From Fragilaria radians (lineage: Eukaryota; Bacillariophyta; Fragilariophyceae; Fragilariales; Fragilariaceae), in NCBI GenBank assembly GCA_900642245.1, contig CAAAJI010000037.1, forward strand, positions 84,940 to 148,939: a stretch of 64,000 bases of DNA, in the 5' to 3' direction. A program made the translations under genes and the position numbers. The notes beneath the pieces are model-generated. The model saw only the letters and a program-made list of their open reading frames with translations, did no database searches and had not been told where the DNA came from. Shown here piece by piece: positions 56,559 to 64,000 of the stretch. Position 1 is the stretch's first letter. Each line of letters begins with the position of its first letter.

Positions 56559-58202
56559 CCAGAATTTCAGAAACTGTAATCACCATGAAACATTAACTCA
56601 GGATGTTATATTCGAAACAAAGTGAATCCTTTACATGAGTACCTCCTTATTCCGCAGTTCGAAGATAAGGAACCTGGACCTTAACAAGATTCGTCGGATG
56701 ATGATGGATGTTTACCAGTGATAAGCTATCGCCCTCGTACGGTGAGAAGCAAGAATAATCTTTGATGTCGTGATGAAAAAGTGTCACTTGCATGTAAATA
56801 ATGTGAGCAAGGCTCATTAGATCTATACTAAATTGGTTAAAAGAAAGGTTGCATTACCGTAGCTAAACATACTATCACATAATGTGATGCTACATTTTGA
56901 TTATAAAAGTATCATGGAACTGTTAATCCTCAATACGTTTGACAAAACCATTTCGCTTTGGATTGATCAAAGCTAAAAAGTTTAAAATCACTCATTCTCA
57001 ATGATGAAATGGAATTCTTAGGTCACACGCCATCTTTTTGCCTTCAGAGTTTTTGCTCACATCTCTATACTCTCTGTTTTAGCTTGTCTTCAAAATCTTA
57101 TTATTCTCACAAAGATATATCCCATCATCATGAATATGGAACTTTCCCTTTGCTCTTAGCATACGCATTAACTGGGCAAATATTAATTTGGATTGCATCA
57201 CCAATATTCTTTAATCTTAGGGTTAGTTTAGTTTATGGGAGAATAAGCGAGGTTATTTGTTATATGTGAGAAAAAAGATTACAATTGAACAAATATTTAG
57301 ATTTCCTCTACTGTGAATTGATAGCACCTTTTATTAGTCTTGTTCTTCCACTGTACACTTGTATTCCTTAATGTCTCAACCCTGTGAATTTGAAAATGGC
57401 GCCAATTGTATATACGGTCTAGTGATTTTGTTGATTGCATTTTGTAGGTTTGGGGTTTCGTTGTGAGCTTTGACTTTGTAGGTTTTTCCTCTATGGCAGC
57501 AAAAGCTTTCTTTCAAGATGAAGGTTAGAGTCATGACCAACTTTAATCTAAGACTTTTGGGCATTTCAATGAAATCCAATAATATCCAAGCCAAAACTAC
57601 TACTTGATTCTAAAGTATTTTCTTGCAATACTTGGGCTTGAAATTTTTCAAATAGCTTTCAAGGTTGCCTTTCAGCTTATGCACTGTAAACACTTTCTGC
57701 TTCAAAGTTCTGTTTCAGGATAAGTCTATAATTCTCTATTTATGTCAATAATTTATTCATCCATCTCAATGGTATGTCCTCCTAGGCAATACAACCAGAT
57801 TCACATTAATTTAAAAAATAATCATATTGACTTAGGCCCTTCCTACTTGAACTTCTCTAAATAAGGAGGATCATGCAAAATAGCGCAATCATCTTTTGAT
57901 CGATTCCAAAGTAGTCATCCGCCTATGGATGATAATTTCGAACCATTTCTTCAAACAGAAGTCTTTTTTGGCTTTCAATTTGTAAGACAGAATCATTTTC
58001 AAATTGCCGGATCCCAACATTAACGTGATTCTCCAATTTCCATAATACTAGGCCAAAAGCGAAACATGGAAAAACAGCTTTACTTTGAATCATCAAAATT
58101 CCAGAATCACTAGCGGGTATCAAAATGAGGAGGAAAAGCAGTGATGAAAGATTTAATATAAACAAAGATCAACTATAAAGAGATAGGCTGTGAGTTAGCA
58201 TC
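56559..58202. other. Intergenic stretch with possible LTR remnant
   Basis: No supported gene. At about 57200-57275 'ttagggttagtttagttt' and a following 'ggttatttgttatatgtgagaa' echo the sequence after the copia pol at 23.2 kb, so an LTR fragment is possible. Open frames at 57009-57269, 57376-57594 and 57923-58165 have no recognisable content. Confidence 0.35.
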
Positions 58203-60015
58203 TCAGACTTTCATTAAATCTCTATGTCTCCATTTATCCCTTAAAGAGTCAGGACGGCCACAGAAACTGCAATTTATAATACACATTATTCGAATTTGAA
58301 TAACACTAATTTTGATCGATTCAAGTACTTTTTTCACATGCAGCATTTCCTGATCACAGTGCATTGCAGCCACCAATTCAGCTTCAGCCACTGAAAGCGT
58401 TACCGCCTCCTGCATCTTACTTTTGGCAGCTACAGGTGCTCCATTTAGAAATACAATATATCCTGTAACACTTCTTCTGGTTTCAATGTCTTTTGAATAA
58501 TCTGAATCAGATACACCTACTATATTGACTTCATTTTCTTCCTCATTTTCATTCCAAATTCCAATCGGTTTCAATGTCCACCCAATATCTTTGTGACTCA
58601 CACAGAAATTCATCACTCTCTCCATTGCTAATTGATGACTAATTTGTGGTTTTGTGGTAAATTTTGATAATTCTCTAACCGAATTCCCAATTTCAGGTCT
58701 CGACCATTGTGTTAGATACAATAATTTTCCCACACCTGCCTGATATTTCTTTTTCTCTTTTTCTGGAACTATATCTTCAACACTCCCAGCTTGTACACAT
58801 TGACCTGCTGGAGCTGGTGTACTTACATGTTTGAAACCAGCACCAAATTCATCAACTAAACTCTTAACTAATATAGGTTGCGTAAATTTCACCGATTTTT
58901 CCTTTTCATTCATTTCAACTTTGCATCCAACGTATTCCTTAACAAATCCAACTTCAAAATACTCCATCATCCTATTCTTTTCTCTAACTATATCCGAAAT
59001 AGAGCCAAAGAAAATACAATCATGGACCCATGACAAACAGACAATTTTTTGTCCACTTACATTTTTATAATAACAACATGGGTCACCGTCACTTCTTGTA
59101 AATCCCATTGCCATTAAAGCTCTCAATAACTTGGTCCAAAATGCTTGTGCTGCTTGTTTCAGTCCATAGATGGCTCGGTTCAACTTCAATACCTGCGATT
59201 CCTTATAGAATTCTTCAAAACCTTGCGGGATCTTTAAAAATAACTCCTCTCCTTTATCAAATCTTCCATTTAAAAATGCTCCTTTAACATCTATAACATA
59301 TCCATTCCATCCTGCTAACATTGCCAGTGTGAATATTACTCTAATTGTTGTGTCATTAGTTACCGGAGATGAGGTAGAAGAGCTGTTGTAGTGCAATCCA
59401 TCTAACTTTTTAAATCCACGGGCATTAATCCTGGCTCTATAGCTTCCATTTGGGCTTTTCTTCATCACCCAGGCTGTAGTTAAAACTATGTTGGTTGACT
59501 TGAGTGTATTTTTGTCAACAGCAGTCCAAACTCCACTTTTAACCATCCTATCATATTCTTCCTTAACAGCTTTAATCTGCTCCTTTTTATCCCTTGATTA
59601 CATTGCTTCATTATATTTCATAACATGTAGTTCCTCCGTTGACACTATAAATGCATATTCATCCATGGTTTCATCATCATCAACTCCAATATTAACAAAT
59701 TCATTGTATCTCGCTGGCAGACGAACTGTTCTTCCGTATCTGGTGGTTGTTGCTTGTTCTCCACTCTTATCTATGTTTTCGTCCTCTCTTCCAGTATTTT
59801 CGTCAATTGCATCATCAATTGAATCACTTACCAAGTCCTCCACACTCTCATCACTATTGTCGTTGTTGTTCTGATCATCATCTGATCTGACACTTTTATC
59901 CTCCAAATTTTCAGAAATTCTGCTGATTCCTTCAGTATAATTTATACGTATGTTGTCACTCCGATCAAAAAACATTTTATTTAGCCACCGAATGTCTCTG
60001 GTTATTTGGTTCTCC
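58203..60015 (-). mobile_element. Copia pol fragment with one in-frame stop and damaged RT box
   Basis: One continuous minus-strand frame runs from about 60015 to 58203, interrupted only by a TAA at 59598-59600. It starts after the integrase core with 'RDIRWLNKMFF', then an acidic linker, then RT: 'VKSGVWTAV', 'YVIDVKGAFLNG', 'YGLKQAAQAFW' and 'LSWVHDCIFFG'. The last should be (Y/W)VDD, so a catalytic Asp has become His. RNase H follows with 'VSDSDYSKD' and 'SVAEAELVAAMHCDQE', but the C-terminus is replaced by unrelated sequence. The upstream end is cut at a poly-C tract (about 60017-60028). Fairly young but dead. Confidence 0.9.
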
Positions 60016-61075
60016 GCCCCCCCCCCCCCTTACGAAAAAAAACGTATATTGGATGCACAATCTGACACTAAAGTTCTATACACCTCTCAAATAAGACTTT
60101 CACAAGTCCCTCCTACACTCTATTCCATATTAGGCATACGATGGAAACGCATAAGCGAAAAAATAACTTGCTGAACTGAAACCTGTGCTTCTTGTTGGAG
60201 AGTTGAGGATGGAACTAGAAGATTTGTCATGGGAAGATGTAGGTCTCTAATCCAATTGGAAACCAGGTAAAGCCTCTTATTATCAGATGATTTTAACCTT
60301 TCTCGTAATAATTGGAGGAGAGATAGTGAACCCTTCATCCCACTACCAAAGTAGTGATTTGGGACTGTTATATATATAGATACTTTCAGAGATAGTCATA
60401 GCTGGCAATGAAAAAGTCCACAGAATCCATCCATTATGATAGGGTCCCTAAGATTATGATCTTGAACAGAAAGTTGAAACCTATTTAGTACAAAAGTTCG
60501 ATATAAAAAAAACGCCTATTGCTTTCTAAATTTAAAGAAAAATGCAATTTCTATAGATTTTATTCATTTTTTAAAACGTCGTTATAAAAGAATGAATAAT
60601 GTTTATAGGCTGTATAATTTAAAATATCCAAGGGTTGAGTCCCGGTGAGAAATTCTATATGAGTAAATCAAAACTCACACCAAAATGACTACAGTGAAAT
60701 TGGAATGATCATAATTTGGAGTGATATACAAGGAAACTTGAAGAACCGCCATACTAGATATATATTTATTGGCTGCCATAATAAACATTCAAACAATATT
60801 TTTGTATGATAAATTTAGAGGTGGATGAATCTAATAATGAATGAGACTATAATTGATAGGAGATTGAATTCTATATTTTTGCCTTCACTCTAGTTTCTGC
60901 TATTTTTCTTTTTTGATGACTCTATGAAGTACACTGAACGCCTCTGATTGCCTCTTATACTTCCTACCAATCAAAGTCGCAAATACTAAAGAAGTATCCA
61001 ATAGGAGATTTAATATGGACTACAACGTTCTGGTTTTTAATAATAGCTTGAATTAGAGCATGCACTTCCAACTAT
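60016..61075. other. Intergenic stretch with poly-C tract
   Basis: A run of 12-13 C starts near 60017. No gene supported. The part before 61075 may be the 5' LTR or leader of the following copia element, but no matching LTR was found. Confidence 0.4.
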
Positions 61076-63190
61076 GACGAATGTCCTTAGAATTAGGTAA
61101 AACTAAAGAAGAATGGCCAATCTGGAGTGAGAAAGTTTATTAGGCCAACATTTCTTTGATCAATTATGCCTTGTTGGGGAAACTGCAGATCCTAAAGGCA
61201 TCAGAATGCTTAATGAGATATCAGAAGGAGGAAGAAGAATGTTGGAAATGCTGATCCCAAGGAGATAACTTTTAGAGAATGAATGATGTCTATTGGCGTC
61301 AGCAACAATAAATGAAAAATACATTTACAGTTTTGTTAGGTTTGAAGACGAAAGATTATGAAGATGAGAGTGCAACTTTAGCTTGGGAGAAGCTCAAGAA
61401 GAAGGTTGACCCAGATTATGAAGGTGGGAATGAACGCTTAGCTTGGGAAAAGCTAAAGAAGAAGTTTGACACAGTATCTATACCCACGTTAATGAAAACA
61501 GAGAGAATGTCCAGGGAGAGCAAGCTTGGAAAGAATGAAGACCCTGAAATAAGGAAAAAATATAGGGAAGACCAACAACGTTAATTTGAAATTATAGGCT
61601 CAAATGTGACTGATGAGCAGTTTCTGCATCAAGTTTGAACACATATCTGATTGACAAAGAGAATCCACTATCAATTGATGAACTCAAGGAAGTCCATTGA
61701 CCTATGGGTGAATCTGTTCAGTATAAGCCAAGCTTTGAAAATGAATTCAATCTTGACAATGCAGATGTTGTAATGACGTTTACGGAGGGAAATACGACCA
61801 TATGTCATTTTAGAATTATTAAGGCCAAAAATGGATTGTATGTGGCATCTAGTTAAAGCCAGTAATTCGAATTATGGCAACTACAGTTATTGAAACAATC
61901 ACAGTAAAGAATAAAATTGATATCAACAATCTACATTATATCTTAAGTCACATTGAAAAGGCTACAGCCAGCTGGAAATACTATGAATATGATGTTGTGG
62001 GCGATTATTAGGCATGTGAAGCATGTTCAGTTGGAAAGGCAAGACAATGGAACATCAACAAAGACTCAAGTGGTGGAAGTGTAACGAAAGGAAAAAGGCT
62101 ATACGTTGATATCGGTTCCATCAAAGGAGAAAGCTATGGAATATCAAAATGTAGGCGTTAGTTGTTGATGACCAATCAAGCTATTGATTTAGCTACTTTC
62201 TAAAATGTAAAAGTGTTTGAAAGCCAGGGTAGATGAATAAATTGTTGAGTTTTAAGATCTAATGAAGACTGCCAAGTTCCGAAGATTGTATGTTGCATGA
62301 GAAGTTTTGCATTAGATAAGACTTGTAAACAACAATGTCTTGGCAAGACGTTTGAGCTTAGCCGGCCCAGAACTTCACAGAAAAACGGAAAGATGGAGCG
62401 AAAGTCCAAACCCATTATGGAAGATTTGAGAATGAAGTTCAAAATGGATTTGGCAGAATGTGCATCTACAGTATCAATCTATGAGAACAGAATCATTAAC
62501 AGGGAAACAACAATCATCATTGCTACGGATGTTCCATACACATTTTAAAGCATTTAGCAATCTCAGAGCCTAAAGAGAAAAGAACCATTCAAGAAAGTTA
62601 AACGACAGAGGAACCATTTGGCTATTAATTACCACTTGTTGAAGAGTAGAAGAAACTACATTGGTGTCATGGAAACAAAGCTGCGCTTCAAGATTCAACT
62701 TTTTGCGTGGAACATGTAGATTTGTACCTCTTCCGGAATTTCCAAATCAAAAAATTAAAAGAACCGTTTATGGTCTTGTCTAACCTGCACGAGAATTTCA
62801 TAACAAAGTTGTTTTGTCACTTAAGGGTTGTGAAAGCCCTGTTGATCCATGTTTACGGCTTAAACATTCAGTATTTGGAATTGTGATGGTTTCAGTTTAT
62901 GTTGACGACTGTCTGGTTGTTGGAAGTGAAAAGAACTTGACGATATAATTAATTGCTGGAAAAAATGCGATTTTGATTTGAAAATTGATGACAATCTTAC
63001 GGACTATCTAACCAGAGACAAAAACTACATTTGCAATGCAACGACATTTGACTAACAGCTCAGTTGTAGAAAAAGTAGTGAATTTGCGTAGTTTTGCAAC
63101 CCCTTGGACACCACAATTCATGATTGTGAGGAGTAAAGAAGAGGGCAAGATTTGCCGTACGGTCAACCTATCTACAAGTACGGTATGGTT
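61076..63190 (+). mobile_element. Decayed copia element, gag to RT
   Basis: Plus-strand remnants in full copia order: gag start 'KTKEEWPIWSEKV' (about 61100); gag 61312-61584 with 'LAWEKLKKKFDTVS' and 'SRESKLGKNEDPE'; GAG-pre-integrase/integrase 'ACSVGKARQW' (about 62020) and 'RTSQKNGKMERK' (about 62370); RT 'VYVDDCLVVGS' (about 62900) and 'PWTPQFMIVR' (about 63110). The catalytic YVDD is intact but the frames are broken by many stops. The sequence switches to an unrelated gag-bearing element at about 63190. Confidence 0.85.
61354..61473 (+). repeat. 60-bp tandem duplication inside copia gag
   Basis: Two adjacent 60-bp units (61354-61413 and 61414-61473), diverged by some substitutions, each encode a 20-residue block beginning DYE and containing LAWEKLKKK. 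The frame is kept. Known relatives have one such block. Confidence 0.8.
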
Positions 63191-63410
63191 GGAATCTTTG
63201 TGAATCGAATCTTTAGTATCTTTAGTTTTAGTTCTACATTCGCTGAGCGCTGACTCAGTCTTGGTTCTGTTAGTTCTTAGATTAACTTATAAGGAAATCA
63301 GTTTCATCTTTCAAAAGCTATAGCGCCTTGAGGCACAGTAAATTTACTCCTCGTTACCATACGAATCCTGTTCGTTCCTGCTCCGCCAGACCTTCCGTTT
63401 CCTTATCATT

Positions 63411-64000
63411 ATGAGTTCTGCAAATTGTCCCTTCTCTATTTTTCCGAAAAAAGATGACCCAGAGTCCTCAAAACGAAAGGACAAATATGTCACCATTGAC
63501 ATACCTCTTGATCCCAGTGATCCTCATTCTCAGAAGATCTCCCACGAGTATCAAAAGTTAAATTTGACCAAAATCGAAGAAATTTTGGAGTTTTTTAGCA
63601 CATTTGACGATATTGTGAAGACATTAGCCCTGCCAAGAGGCCCTCAGCAATTCCGTTTAATCCCGGCAATGATGGGACACGACGCTCAAAAGAAATGGTT
63701 AGACATCGTCACAAATCACTGTACTAACCAGACACAAGAAGAACTTGAAGACTGCATAGAGCGATTTCTACTCCTATTCATGGAAGAAGACATTTCCCTA
63801 GACATCAAGGAATGGATGTCTGAAATCAAGAAACCAAGGAATATGTCGGTTCAAGATTTTGTCCAGAGACTTAATCACTTAAATGATAAGCTACAAACAA
63901 TCCCGGTGTGCAAACCCATAAGTTTACCAACGCGGAATTGGACCGAATTGTCCGGAATGCTTGCCCTGATGGCTGGAAAAAGGCCCAAGTACAAGCCAAT
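63411..64000 (+). mobile_element. Retrotransposon gag-like ORF, start of a second element (partial)
   Basis: ATG at 63411; open to the window end. The protein has a charged N-terminus, then a helical gag core with 'QQFRLIPAMMGHDAQKKW', 'KEWMSEIKKPRNMSVQDFV' and 'QRLNHLNDKLQT'. This resembles gag proteins of stramenopile LTR elements, probably of the Ty3/gypsy side, and is unlike the copia gag at 61312. Near 63897 the family-like reading moves to another frame ('FTNAELDRIVRNACPDGWKK'), so there is a one-base shift here although both frames stay open. The 220 bases before the ATG may be the LTR and leader. No pol is visible within the window. Confidence 0.65.

Noticed and set aside
60016..60030. 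Poly-C tract as a regulatory element
   Set aside because: No other support; more likely a breakpoint or assembly stutter.
60640..60660. tRNA B-box-like 'ggttgagtcccgg'
   Set aside because: No matching A box or acceptor stem could be folded around it.
1..64000. CRISPR array, bacterial operon or organelle DNA
   Set aside because: No spaced direct repeats were seen; GT-AG introns, LSM8 and LTR elements indicate a eukaryotic nuclear genome.

Overview
The window looks like nuclear DNA of a diatom, most likely a raphid pennate; the species cannot be fixed from the sequence. The reasons are fused class III nucleotide cyclase/HD-phosphodiesterase genes split by short GT-AG introns, an ionotropic glutamate receptor-like channel preceded by a diatom-style Cys-rich domain, secreted 'GTIP' leucine-rich repeat proteins, a protein with the GIRCKHCA / YFP..IYQAAQN module I know from diatom predicted proteomes, and many decayed Ty1/copia elements of the kind common in diatoms. 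The sequence is AT-rich. It contains two runs of N (11776-12178 and 25444-25463).

Left part (1-30.8 kb): a tandem segmental duplication. Unit A (about 313-9490), unit B (about 12380-21435) and a shorter unit C (about 25680-30790) share one order: a decayed copia-type element on the minus strand, then an intact 503-residue GT90 (CAP10-like) glycosyltransferase on the plus strand, then a long non-coding stretch. In A and B a frame-broken minus-strand gene with a C-x2-C module follows. A secreted LRR gene lies between A and B, and a truncated LRR copy abuts unit A. Unit B carries an insertion of about 0.74 kb with terminal inverted repeats. Between B and C lie a decayed copia element and the 5' end of a cyclase gene that stops at the second N run.

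Middle part (30.8-56.6 kb): a signalling cluster. Two intact genes (33668-37549 and 42824-46526) encode receptor-like proteins with two membrane passes, an extracytoplasmic sensor region, a class III cyclase and a C-terminal cyclic-nucleotide phosphodiesterase. Between them is an iGluR-like channel gene (39330-41366). A fourth, inverted cyclase (51718-54129) keeps the sensor and cyclase but has lost the phosphodiesterase exon. An LSM8 gene and a pair of related small acidic proteins of unknown function fill the rest. If expressed together, these genes would couple an external signal to local cyclic nucleotide synthesis and breakdown beside a ligand-gated channel; that link is inference.

Right part (56.6-64 kb): mostly retrotransposon. 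There is a copia pol fragment on the minus strand with one in-frame stop and a damaged catalytic box, a decayed plus-strand copia element from gag to RT, and the start of a different gag gene that runs off the window end. Two further copia remnants (47.3-47.8 kb and 50.5-51.2 kb) lie between the signalling genes. No tRNA, rRNA or CRISPR was recognised.
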